Positions 32,387 through 42,735 of a DNA stretch of 64,000 nucleotides are shown one piece after another. The notes under the pieces were generated by a model. It was given only the letters and a program-made list of their open reading frames with translations, did no database searches and was not told the DNA's origin. The stretch comes from Bathynomus jamesi (lineage: Eukaryota > Arthropoda > Malacostraca > Isopoda > Cirolanidae). Each line of letters opens with the position of its first letter. The stretch's first letter is position 1. The stretch spans positions 265,001 through 329,000 of the forward strand of contig JAJOZX010000927.1 of the NCBI GenBank assembly GCA_023014485.1, written 5' to 3'. The translations under genes were made by a program, and so were the position numbers.

Positions 32387-32763
32387 ATGGAACAAGCATT
32401 CACGTTGGAACAACGCCGTACACGATTCATCAGCTTATGGTGTGACTCACCTCCTATCGAGCCGATCCGCCCTGTGGCTCATAGTCATCTCAGAACTTGA
32501 ACCGAGTGGACGCGCACTCCTCGAATACGATGGAACTTCCTTTGAGCAGCATTCTCATTGCCGTGTACGATGTGTCCGTGACGAAGTCATTGCGCTTGTT
32601 CAGGCGTAAAACCGGAGCCATTAACTATGTACTGGAAACGACTTGTAGACAAACAAATTCTGGTAAACGGAATGTTGTTTATTTAAGTGTTGAGGAGATG
32701 AATAGAGTCTTCGTGATAATTGAAAGTGGAGTGAGGATCGTTATAAAATACCTGCAGGTGTAG
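32387..32763 (+). pseudogene. Polinton right-arm gene 2, unknown, two frameshifts
   Basis: The ATG at 32387 opens MEQAFTLEQRRTRFISLWCD. The reading passes through EPSGRALLEYDGTSFEQH in a second frame, then AINYVLETTCRQTNSGKRNV and ends at 32763. The pieces join without a gap if two single-base shifts are allowed, giving about 125 residues. No known domain seen. Same strand and spacing as its neighbours. Confidence 0.42.
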
Positions 32764-32921
32764 GTACAAGAAGAGAGCAGATTAGTGATAGCCCCTCATA
32801 TGCCATTGTTTGTATGTTGTGTATAAATAACGATCAGCCTTGCTTGATATACGATGATATGGAAGAATGCTTCTGATAATAACGTTCTTGTCCATACCGA
32901 AACCGATTCATCCTCGACAAA

Positions 32922-33252
32922 ATGTTTGAAATCGTCGGTTTCCGCAAGTTGAAGCCTACATTAGACGCGCGTGTTACGGATATGCTTTATTTTTACGGTT
33001 CTTGAATACGCATCACCGCTCTGCTCGACGGGTTTACCGAGTGTAGGACTCAACAAGGTGAGAATGTTCTAGAGCTTGATGCTTATTTAAAAGGTTTAGA
33101 CTCTTTGAAATATCATGAACTTTGGTACAAAGCACTTGAGCGGTACAGGGCTGAGTTCGCACACCGTTCACCCTGAAGAACTATTTCTTTATATAATGAG
33201 CAGCTGTCGTTACGACTTAAAAGATTATTTCAACTGCCGCTATGTATTGTGA
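32922..33252 (+). pseudogene. Polinton right-arm gene 3, unknown, one stop and one frameshift
   Basis: The ATG at 32922 gives MFEIVGFRKLKPTLDARVTD, then a TGA at about 33004-33006 in frame. The same frame resumes with IRITALLDGFTECRTQQGEN. After a shift near 33170 it ends EELFLYIMSSCRYDLKDYFN and TGA at 33250-33252. This stop overlaps the start of the next gene. It would be about 110 residues. No family recognised. Confidence 0.42.
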
Positions 33253-33607
33253 AGATGAGTTCACGATTGAAAATCTCGGGTCGGTAAGAATAAACCCTCG
33301 ATTGGAAAGGAGTGTTTATAAACTTGTATTTAATAATGATGTTGTGGCTAACGATGACCTCTTTGTACGTGCTTTTGAATGTATTCTAGCCGTGTTTAAA
33401 GATAACTTGCCAACCGAATGTAAAGTGGGCACAAAAATAGTATTGAACGATATGAAGGCCATTTACATCGAGTGTAGGTATCCCTATAACTTGAGCGGTG
33501 AAATAATGTTAAATCGTACTTACTGCGTAGTGCAAAGCAATAATGATGTGACTGTAGACTCGATTACGTGCGAGTTCAGTGTTTTAGTTAAGCGCAGTAG
33601 AACATAA
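33242..33607 (+). CDS. Polinton right-arm gene 4, unknown, intact frame
   Basis: An unbroken 121-residue frame: MYCEDEFTIENLGSVRINPR at the start, then VFNNDVVANDDLFVRAFECI and a tail ending VLVKRSRT. It looks beta-rich, with no signal peptide. The ATG overlaps the stop of the preceding gene, supporting a real operon-like block. I do not recognise the family. Confidence 0.5.
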   Translation: MYCEDEFTIENLGSVRINPRLERSVYKLVFNNDVVANDDLFVRAFECILAVFKDNLPTECKVGTKIVLNDMKAIYIECRYPYNLSGEIMLNRTYCVVQSNNDVTVDSITCEFSVLVKRSRT

Positions 33608-33959
33608 AGTGTATGTATTTTGATGTATACTTATTTTCAATATATTTAATGATTTAATATAATTGTGTATATCTATAGATTTCTCCTGTACTATTATATT
33701 GATGGTTATACTCCATCGTTTTGTATTGCTCATATTCTTATTTTTTATTTTATTTTTGTATTATATATATATTCCTCGTTCGTATTTCTTATACTATTAT
33801 TATTTTTGAATGTATATACATTCTTCGTTCGTATTTCTTATACTATTATTATTATTTTTTATTGCATATATTCCTCGTTTGTATTGAATGAACGATTATA
33901 TATTTATTTTCTTACGCCTTCTAAACACTGGCTTCTTAAGAATTCTAAACCCACTGTGA
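33608..33959. repeat. AT-rich spacer with a tandem repeat
   Basis: Between about 33774 and 33880 the words TCGTTCGTATTTCTTATACT and ATTATTATT recur two to three times with a period near 60 bases. No coding potential. Confidence 0.6.
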
Positions 33960-34571
33960 AGAATAATTGTTTTAATTAAATAATAGCGCAATCTGGCAAC
34001 TCAACCCTAATAATGCACACCTGAACATAATTAAATTATATAGGGTATCTGGCAACTCATCTATATATAAATAAATAAATAGTACACTCTGGCAACTCTC
34101 CTTATATAAATAAGTAAATAAGTGGTAGCCCCTCTATATAATAAAAAGTGCTATCTGGCAACTCCAGACCCTCTATAAACAGCTGCGGATCCCCTGGCCT
34201 CTATGCGGCTGACTCCGGTGGATGAAACGGTAAAGCTTAGGTTAGGGTTTCCCTTTGGGGGTGAGGACATCCGAACTTCTCCCCCACAGACCCTCCTCCT
34301 CCTCCTCCTCCTTTCTCTTCTCCTCTCTCTCTCTCGGTTACCCCTTTGGGGGGAGTCATCCTCCCTTCTCCCCCTAAAGCTCAGTCCCCCCTTCATTGCA
34401 ATTTGGGGGATAACCCTTCCCCCTTGTTGCAAGACCCATTCCCCTTTTCAACATCCCCTCCCCCTTTTCAACATCCCCTCCCCCCTTTGTAATATCCCAT
34501 TCCTCCTTTTGCAACGTTGATCAACATTTGCAACATTGCAGTGCAATCGTCCATTTTTCGCCCGTACTACT
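33960..34571. repeat. Right inverted terminal repeat of the Polinton (candidate)
   Basis: It is the inverse counterpart of 16495-16790, longer by C-rich and CTC-rich insertions at about 34250-34400. Several copies of the word TGGCAACTC occur at 33993, 34050, 34090 and 34157. The end reads TTTTTCGCCCGTACTACT, then ggatc outside. Confidence 0.6.
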
Positions 34572-34733
34572 GGATCGAACACAGATCAACCCTGAATATA
34601 TGTTCAAAACCCAACCAGAAAAAATATATGTACATATATTCCCATTTATTTTTGGTACACTTATAATGTATAGATAACCATCAATACTTTCAAATTTTCC
34701 ATATACAGTGTATATATATATATATATATATAT

Positions 34734-34896
34734 GAAAATAACCACGAAGGAAAAAGGAAACACAGAATGGTGCTCAAGCGCTTTCTCGTCTAATGACATC
34801 CTCAGGAAAACTGAGTGTTCCTGAGGATGTCATTAGACGAAAGCGCTTGAGCACCATTCTGTTTCCTTTTTCCTTGTGGTTTTGTGGTTATTTTCA
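34734..34896. repeat. Inverted pair of Penelope-like end sequences
   Basis: Arms of about 72 bases (34734-34806 and 34820-34896) are inverted copies with a 13-base spacer and small indels. Each arm contains, in its own sense, CCTGAGGATGTCATTAGACG then AAAGCGCTTGAGC. That has the CUGAGGA, short stem, GAAA order of a hammerhead core. A (TA)n tract lies on the left. I infer two Penelope-type terminal fragments head to head. Confidence 0.6.
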
Positions 34897-34966
34897 TCAT
34901 AAATATTATTCACGTGTTACTCTCGTGAAATAATATATATATATAATATATATATAATATATATAT

Positions 34967-35492
34967 CAGACATGGGGGTCTATTACTGGGGTTCTATTAC
35001 TATTACTGTTACTGTTTATTTCTTCTATTTTATTACTTTATTTTTCATCTATTACTATTACTATTACTATTACTTGGTCATCTATTACTATTACTTTTGT
35101 ATGTGGGTACTTCACTCATTTGAAAAGGATCTTTATGTCTATTTAAATGCAATTAGAACCAGTGTGTTAACAAATATTTGTTTCAACCAAATCATTACAA
35201 TTTCAGAAGGTCTTGATAAATTTTACGTTATTGAAGGAAAAATTTGCCACAATATTAGTTCACATACATGTTTATTTTACTTTAGAATAGGTTTAGCTCA
35301 TTTTTTCAGTTCTTTGTTCACACAATATGTCCATTGCCACTGTAAGTAATAGAAGAGTAATAGACTATTATCTATTACTTTGCCTTCTATTACTATTACT
35401 ATTACAGCCAAAAAATTATGATCTATAACCATTACCATTACTATTACTTTAAAAATCCTGCAATAGTTTATTACTATTATTATTACCGCATA

Positions 35493-35496
<4 letters not shown>
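34967..35496. mobile_element. MITE filled with TATTACTATTAC repeats
   Basis: Ends are CAGACATGGGGG at 34967 and CCGCATATCTG ending at 35496, imperfect inverted repeats of the same style as the hAT MITE at 39971. Both arms are built from TATTAC/GTAATA runs pointing toward the centre. The target site cannot be checked because (TA)n flanks both sides. Open frames across it are repeat artefacts. Confidence 0.5.
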
Positions 35497-35532
<36 letters not shown>

Positions 35533-35923
35533 GTGCTCGTAAGTATTCGTACAGAGGAATATTTCAGTTATATTCGTTCTTATCTTATGTACCATGCATA
35601 GGATAGTTATGAAAAGGTTACAGTTCGTTTGGAAAAATTCGACAAACAAAAAACTTAGTTCAACTTCATCATATAATGTAAAACATCAAAGAATTTGAGA
35701 AAAATTTTAAAAAAAAATCAAATGCAAAAGTTTTCGTACACTTATTTACAAAATTATTTAATACTGTGTGTGTGTGTGTGTGTGTGTGAAAAATTTAAAA
35801 TTTTTATCGGTAGTTGGATGTTTATTGATTAGAGATTGTTGGTAACTCTGAATTCTAGAATTTTCTCTGTGAATCTTCATGGATGACGGATGACTGTACA
35901 AGCTATTAATAAGCAATGGGTCG

Positions 35924-36530
35924 GGATCACTTTAACATATTGCTTCCCAGGAACCTCTCTTTAACATATTGCTTCCCAGTGTATATCACTTTAACATATT
36001 GCTTCCCAGTATTAATCACTTTAACATATTGCTTCCCAGTATTTAGGATAAGGAGTACGATAAAAAATGTTCGCTTTAATAAAGTAAAGGCATAAAAAGT
36101 AAATCATAACATGTTAAACTATTAGACTGAAAGTAAATTTATTAGAATTGTTGCGCTATATGGTCACACAAAGTGAAAAATGTATTTCGTAAGAATCGGT
36201 CACGCTACATCATTTGCCACAAGTACGAGTTGAGTAGCTCCTTTTTGCATCCTTTCATTTTCTTTATATATTTAATGTAGGTTAACTGAATGCCCGGTTA
36301 GGTCCACTGTACGCCCTTGGCGATTGGTTAAGTTGTGATATTTTCGTTAAAACTAACGAAAATATCATGGGCATTTATAGCTTTGTTTACGGTCGGTAGG
36401 TTATCTCCTAGATTACCAACCTCTTTCTAACAAATCAACCTTTCTCTCTTTAACATATTGCTTCCCAGGAGGGATCACTTTAACATATTGCTTCCCGAAT
36501 GCTTTGGGAAGCAATATGTTAAAATGATCC
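35924..36530. mobile_element. MITE with iterated termini and 7-8 bp target duplication
   Basis: Outer ends are GGATCACTTTAACATATTGC at 35924 and its inverse ending AATGATCC at 36530. The flanks repeat atgggtcg (35916-35923) and atgggtcc (36531-36538). The 20-base motif starting TTTAACATATTGC occurs four times on the left at 35931, 35960, 35990 and 36020, twice on the right at 36449 and 36479, and once inverted at 36506. The middle carries a piece of the palindrome family seen at 2823-2942. It was inserted exactly at the Tc1 transposase start region. Confidence 0.8.
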
Positions 36531-37513
36531 ATGGGTCCTTGTGGTAAAGAGCTGTTTATAAGAGATCTTTTATTGCTGCACTCGAGTCTGGAAAGAGTTA
36601 TAGGAAGATAGGAGAAGAACTTCGAATCCTATTTACGACGGTTGCTGCAGTTATAAAGAAATGAAAAGGCTTTGGAACAATCAAAACTCTACCAAGATTA
36701 GACGACTTCCAAGATTTCAGAACGTACAGCCGACGGATTGAAAGAAGGCTGCTGCGAATCCACGAGTGACTGCAGGTAATATTTGTCAAACATTAACACT
36801 GTTTAAGAGCCATGTCTATCCCTCTACTCTACGTCGTACATTGAGAAAAAATGATCTGCATGGAACAGTTGCACGAAGAAAAACTCTGCTACGAAAAGCG
36901 CACAAACAAAGAAGCTCATTTAAAGTACGCCAAAGATCATCAAAATGATGGATTTGCATTCTGGAAGAAAGTTCTCTGGATAGACGAGACCAAAATTGAA
37001 TTATTCGGGAACAACGAGCGACGGTATGTTCGGCGAAAATGAAATACTGCATTCGAAAGATAAAACATCGTTCTCACGGTTAAACATGATTGATGATAGT
37101 AGTTTGCTTCTTTGGCATCAATGGAATCTTGAATTCTAAGAAATATCAGGAAATTTTAGAAAAACGGTATTGCATTCAGTTCGGGAGTTGCGAATGGATC
37201 GCAATTTGTACTGCAACAAGATAATGATTCAAAACATAAAAGTAAAGGCACCATGAAATGGCACCAACAAAAGAATTTCAAGCTTCTCGAGTGTCCCAGT
37301 CAAAGCCCAGATCTCAATTTAATCGAGAATTTATAGTTTGATTTGAAAAAAGCTGTCTGCAAGAGAAACCCTTCGAATCTGAATGAACTGCAACAATTTT
37401 CTTTAGAAGAATGGGCTAAAATTTCTACTAAGAGATATCGAAACCTCGCAGAAAAATACTCAAAACGAATCACTGAAGTCATTCACGTAAATGGCGAACG
37501 CACAAAGTATTAA
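36531..37513 (+). pseudogene. Tc1-type transposase, degraded
   Basis: It begins MGPCGKELFIRDLLLLHSSL and continues through SYRKIGEELRI (HTH). The core keeps LWIDETKIELFG, LQQDNDSKHKSKG and SPDLNLIENL, so all three acidic residues of DD34E can still be read. Stops and shifts interrupt at least six times. The end is near 37513. Confidence 0.82.
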
Positions 37514-37748
37514 ATAATTTTGTAAGTAAATGTAAGTAAACGTTTGCATTTCAAAATTTTTTGTTTTCCTTAAATTCTTTGATGTTTCACACTATACTGT
37601 ATGTTGAAATTAAACTAATTTCTGTATGTATTAAATTTTCATAACCTTTCCGTAACCTTTTCATAACTATCTTATCATGCATGGTACAAAAGATAAGGAC
37701 GACGAATATAATTAACTATTTTTCTGTACGAATACTTATGAGCGGACT

Positions 37749-39399
37749 ATATATACACAGTATAATTAATTAATAATTAATTAACCGAAATAAATACATA
37801 AGAAAAATAATATAAATCCAACTTACTATAATAACACTTCTAATTTGTCTATTTCTCGCAGAACCGTTACATATTTTCCAACTTTCATTATTATATTTTG
37901 TTCATATACTTTACAAATACATTTTTCTCATTCCAATTTCACTTGAATAGCAATTCGCTCAAAATTTCCTTTTATTTCAGTTACCTCTTCATTTCAATGA
38001 AACTCCAGAAAAGAAAACGACAATCAGATCAAACAGTTTCCAATTAATTTTAGCCAATATGAATCGTTCGGGAAGTCGCATTTTCAAAATAATTTTTCTA
38101 TATCTTTTCTATAAGCAAATTAAAAGGCATTTTTTCAAAATGTCGGCAAGAATGATACGTTTAAATGAGTTAAAGATTTAAGTATTAGTTTCTACTTCTC
38201 AAAAATTATTTCTTATTTGGCATTCTGATTCCGACTCGTTTTTGATATGTGAGTGTTCTTTGGGGTTATTATTAATCACCCACAGCTTTACGTGGGATCC
38301 AAACCATGGGTGTTATTACGGCATAACAGAAATTGTAGTATACTATTTATTTTATATATAAATTTATAAGTAAATTAATAAATAAATAAATTAATAAAAA
38401 ATATCTTCACAATAACTTAATGGCTTCAAAATGATTTAAATTCATTGTCTAATTTTCAATTATTAGTTCAATTAAATAAAATAAATAGTCCAATTTCAAA
38501 ATTATTTATTTTAGCCCCTTCAATACCAAGGATAATAATAGATTTCCTTCTACACTCTTATATTGTTTTAAAATGTCTCGAAACACACTGAAGTGTTGGA
38601 GGAGGGACCAAACATGTAAATCACGCGTATCATTAGGAATCAGGACTTCAGGCTTCAAAACTATCAAAAATTTAAATACTATTTTATCAATGAGTTTTTT
38701 TTTACCGTCCAGAAAATCGCCCAAAGGTATTTAAAAGGGTTAGGTTAAAATTATTATAACAACAAAAATTTTAAAAATCGTAATATTGTATCTATTTTAT
38801 AAATAAAATTATTCAATTCACTTCAGTTGAATTTTTTGTATGTAAGGCCTAGTGTTTAGTAATTAGTAATCCCTAAATAGATGTCTGCACTTATGCATCC
38901 TGTTACCTTGTAGTCTGAGTGAGGTTAATCCCATTGATAATGATAATGGTAAGCTTCATTAGCAGGATATAAATCCCATAAAATAGTATAACATTCTTGA
39001 AGGTAATAAACGATAAGATAAACCAAACAATAATAAATTTTAAAAATTAAAAATTAAGTATACGTACTGAAATAAGTAATAATAGAAACTACCCAAAGCT
39101 AACACTACAAAAAGAAAAAAGTACACGTAGTGAAGATACCAACATATATATATATATGGTAATGATAATTATAATGATAATATTTATTGGCAGGAGACAC
39201 CAAAAGAAAAGGTACAGTATTCATCAAAGCAATTAAGCAATAAGTTTTAAAAACGAAAAAGGAATACGGTAATAAAAAAATAACAGTAACACACGTAATG
39301 AAACGAGAAATAGTAAATTTATAAAATTAGTAACAACAGATTCCCAAAGGTGGTAAAAAAAAAATAAATAAATAAAAACTACATGTAATGGTTACTGCA
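37749..39399. other. AT-rich interval, no gene recognised
   Basis: Frames are short and without motifs. (TAAA)-like runs occur at about 38345-38400. It may include the 3' tail of the minus-strand LINE to its right. Confidence 0.45.
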
Positions 39400-39970
39400 G
39401 GAGTTAAGTGGCGCTATAGACAAGTACTTTCATAGCAAGAGGTCTACAGTCCAGAAGACATATAGCAGGACTGATGAATAGCTTGGACAATTGGATTGTC
39501 GTCTGAGTTTTTAATTCTTCGCATTAGACTGGATGAAGCACGTTTCGTTACTTCAGGGGCGCTCGAAATGTTGCTGTTAGCGAATATTTGAGAGACTGAG
39601 CAGTGAGCATCTTGGAGGTAATTTACGCAGCAGCGTATAGGATCTGTCCTAAAGCAAATTGAGGGTTCTGCAGGAACCTTTTTATAATTAACGCAGAGTT
39701 TCTGCCCATAAATACTAGTGCAGAAAGTACAAAATAGAATGTCTTTAGCTTTATTTGCATAGAATTTGAAGTTTCTTACAATTATGTTTGCCTCAGCACA
39801 TTAACTTCGATAGTATTTCCTTATATCTGAATCGTCACTCAAGAGAGCTGGTGATAGTTTGACCCAGATACTTACATTCTGGTATCTGCTCCACTGGTTT
39901 GTCTGTCATTTTGAAAGTAATATTAACTGTTTGGTTTGAGCTTTTAGAATGGAATTGCATAACCTTAGTA
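39400..39970 (-). pseudogene. Distal part of a non-LTR reverse transcriptase ORF
   Basis: Minus-strand words TKVMQFHSKSSNQTVN, ITFKMTDKPVEQIPECKYLG and QTITSSLE match the stretch after the YADD box in LINEs, where K-x-KVM-x-F and YKYLG are conserved. Stops follow. It continues rightward across the MITE at 39971-40591 to the catalytic part at 41250. Confidence 0.6.
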
Positions 39971-40591
39971 CAGACATGGGCAGTAATGTATTTGAAAACA
40001 CTTAAATACGTATTTAAATACAAATGTATTTAAATACATGTATTTATAAATACTTTTTGGAGAGTATATTTAATTACGTATTTAAATACTTTCGAAAAGT
40101 ATTTACTATTTGTAAATACCTGTTTTTAAATACATTTTTAAAATACTTTTTTGTGAACTGTTCAATTTTGCGAGGATGTACAGTACTAACCACCCAGTAT
40201 TTAACTGGTACCACAGAACACAGTAAAACATTTTTCAAGGTGCTTGTGCTTCCAGAAAGTTCCAGGCTCAGCAGGCTGGAACTTTCTGGAAGCACCTTGA
40301 AAAATGGAACTTCCAGCCTGCTCTAGTGGCGATTGTCACAGACTCACAGCTGCAGTACTTCTGCGACATCTCGATTTTATTTGACTCTAAGCTGATGTTA
40401 GTGATTTTATGTGCTTTTTGAAAAGTATCTAAATTGTATTTGAAATGTATTTAAATACATTTTAGGAGTAATGTACTTAGTATTTAAATACTTTCTGAAA
40501 GCCTGTATTTTATTTAGTATTTAATTACTTTTATTTTCAAGTAATGTATTTATTATTTAAATACATCTAAAGTATTTACTGCCCATGTCTG
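39971..40591. mobile_element. hAT MITE rich in ATTTAAATAC repeats, perfect target duplication
   Basis: Ends are CAGACATGGGCAGTAAT and ATTTACTGCCCATGTCTG. The octamer ccttagta is present at 39963-39970 and 40592-40599. Both arms are dense in TATTTAAATAC. A hairpin of about 30 bases (around TTCCAGAAAGTTCCAG, 40250-40300) lies in the middle. It was inserted in the LINE remnant, and removing it restores the reading TKVMQFHS. Confidence 0.93.
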
Positions 40592-41249
40592 CCTTAGTAT
40601 TAGCAACATTAAAATTAATGTTATGGTTGTGCGAATATAATTCACAATTTTTTATATGATCCAGACCTTTCACCGAAGGTCTTATTAACACCATACAGAG
40701 AATATTTCAGAGAAAATACTTCAAAATTTTAAACAGGTGATTCCCTAAAATGGTGTACTACGGAAACTTAAACTATCACTGAGTACAGTACTATAAATGT
40801 TATAAAATTAACAAAAAAATCATTAATTACTTTATTTTTGAAGTTATGAACTCCTTTAAAATTAATTTTGCCGATTTTCGAAAACCATTTTTCCCCAAAA
40901 AATTCGTTTTCGTGAAAACAAAAACAAAAATTCCTGTCGTAACAATTTTTTTAAACACTGGTAAACGTTCAATACACTAGACCTTCGTTTTTTTTTCTTC
41001 TGTAAATTTGGAGTTTTGATACGAGGTTTTGGAATATCACCACTCTCGACATTAGTTCCTTCAAATTAACAACTTTCAACTGCACTTTCGTAATGCAGAT
41101 AATGTGTGCACACGTCGATCGGCATTAATTAAAATCGGTTCCGGCATAAATGGGTTAAATATTATAACATCGACTCAAACTGAACTTGAGAAATATAATT
41201 CTTAAAAAAAAATTGCAGGAAGGAGGGGCCGAGGACGAAGGCCCACGAA

Positions 41250-42430
41250 AATGGATAGGAAGTGCGACTTAAAAGATCATTGATGAATATCATCGGCATA
41301 GACCAAGTTATTTATCCTCATGTTATCTATACAGCATCACACTTTTCCTCATTAAGAGAAGTAATTAATCTATCAATATATATAGATATATTAAACAGCA
41401 GAGGAGAGAGTAAGGAGCCTTGTCTTACTTCGCATGAGGAACCAAAACATTCGGATCCATCTAACAGTAAAAGTTTGGTGTGTGTGTGCCAAACTTTCGA
41501 TGAATTTAAAACATATAGTGGAACATTCCTGTCTTCTAATTTTTTAAATAGAATATTATGATTCACTCTTTCATATGTTTTGCTTAAATCTAAAAAACAA
41601 CTATAAATAGTTGAATTGCTGACAGTATATTTAAATACAATCTCCTTCAAAAATAAACACAGGTCAGTTGAAAAGGATCATTTAAAATCAAACTTATTAG
41701 GAGACGTCCATAAATAATCATTCAGTCGGCGTAGCAGAAGTTTCTCAAGTAATTTTGAGAAGCAGGAGGCAAATAATGCCCGTAGTTATCGCTGGATAGA
41801 ATGTCCCCACATTTATTTTTGACAAGGGGTGTGATATAAACCCTTATAAACTCTGCTGTGATATAAACCCTTATAAACTGGCTGAGAACAGTAATGAAAT
41901 ATGAAAATTGATCACATCATTAGCATACTTTAAATTCTCATTCGACAGGTCATCTATCCCTGGTGAAGCGCCTGTCTTTAGCCTTTTAATCAAACTCTTA
42001 ATTTCAGGCATTCAAGTCTCCGTATTTTCACTGGCCCCTCCTAATGTCGTTCCATTGCAGCCTACATTAAAATTAACTTTCCCACGCTGCTAAGGATGTT
42101 GAGTGCTTCGTTCTCCATAAGACAGTATACTTGTCAGCGGGAACTTATCAAAAGTATAAATTTCGGGTCACATTCTCCTCTAGATTCAGATAAATTATTC
42201 TGAGTGGCCTTTTATTATCCATCAAACAGAATTTTATCCAGGTGCATTTGCCTTCTATCCCTTGTTGTAAACTCTTTCAAAATTGCCCCAATATCAACAT
42301 CAATATTATGATGGATATTTATCAAACACAAAGCAGAGAGATGCTCTCCACCCATTCTACTGTACTTCAAAGGTAAGTCTTGGTTTTCCTGAGACAGAAA
42401 AAACAACGCTCAGCACCAGCGCTTCCTACT
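41250..42430 (-). pseudogene. Non-LTR (LINE) reverse transcriptase, degraded
   Basis: The core is open at 41327-41650: FLDLSKTYERVNHNILFKKL, then SSCEVRQGSLLSPLLFNI (the RQG..LSP.LFN box). VYADDIH at about 41275-41298 is the catalytic box. Upstream, at 41700-42430, motifs can be followed only through stops. The R-x-GS-x-LSP form suggests an RTE- or Jockey-group LINE, different from the CR1-like copy at 55560-57640. Confidence 0.75.
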
Positions 42431-42735
42431 GGTAATGAGCACCCTATTATTAACAAAACATGGATATCTGGATGAGGTGACGAATGGGGTATTTTACAGG
42501 GTGAGTCACGACGAAATGTCATAACTTCGGGAGCTTATAGCTAAGGTCATTCCCAGTCAAAAACTACATATGAACATAGGTCCAATTCTTAACGGTTATG
42601 GAGCTATGGATATTTGAATTTCAAGCATGCGCATGCGTGACCTTGAACTGAATTGACAGTTACTTACCAATCGAACTAACTACGCAGTAGAGTGTTGTGT
42701 TTTACAGCGTGCAGTTGATGTTTTGTGCGTTCAGT

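Larger units (their letters stand above)
16495..34571. mobile_element. Polinton/Maverick element, about 18 kb, inactivated
   Basis: The gene set is diagnostic: adenovirus-type protease, double-jelly-roll major capsid, penton, packaging ATPase, retroviral-type integrase with chromodomain, and protein-primed family B polymerase. The candidate termini are inverted: AGTAGTATGGGCGAAAAATG at 16495 and its near complement ending TACTACT at 34571. Both are followed outward by the pentamer ggatc (16490-16494 and 34572-34576), close to the 6 bp duplication usual for Polintons. The left arm also holds SINE, LINE and pogo copies and two SLC46-like terminal exons. The genes carry many stops and frameshifts. 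Confidence 0.7.
35529..37748 (+). mobile_element. Tc1-type element (DD34E), dead, with a MITE inside
   Basis: Ends are AGTGGTGCTCGTAAGTATTC at 35529 and GAATACTTATGAGCGGACTA near 37748, inverted repeats of about 28 bases in a TA context. The transposase remnant begins at the MITE junction at 36531 and runs to about 37513. Confidence 0.85.

Noticed and set aside
34203..34520. Open frame of 105 codons and its antisense frame of 93 codons
   Set aside because: They are produced by CTC/CCT-rich simple sequence within the Polinton end repeat; composition is not that of a protein gene.
34972..35349. Open frame of 125 codons
   Set aside because: Its first half is translated TATTAC repeats of a MITE.
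35931..36039. CRISPR-like spaced repeat: a 20-base motif four times at 29-30 base intervals
   Set aside because: Spacers are only 9-10 bases, the genome is eukaryotic, and the array is the left end of a MITE with inverted partner and target duplication.
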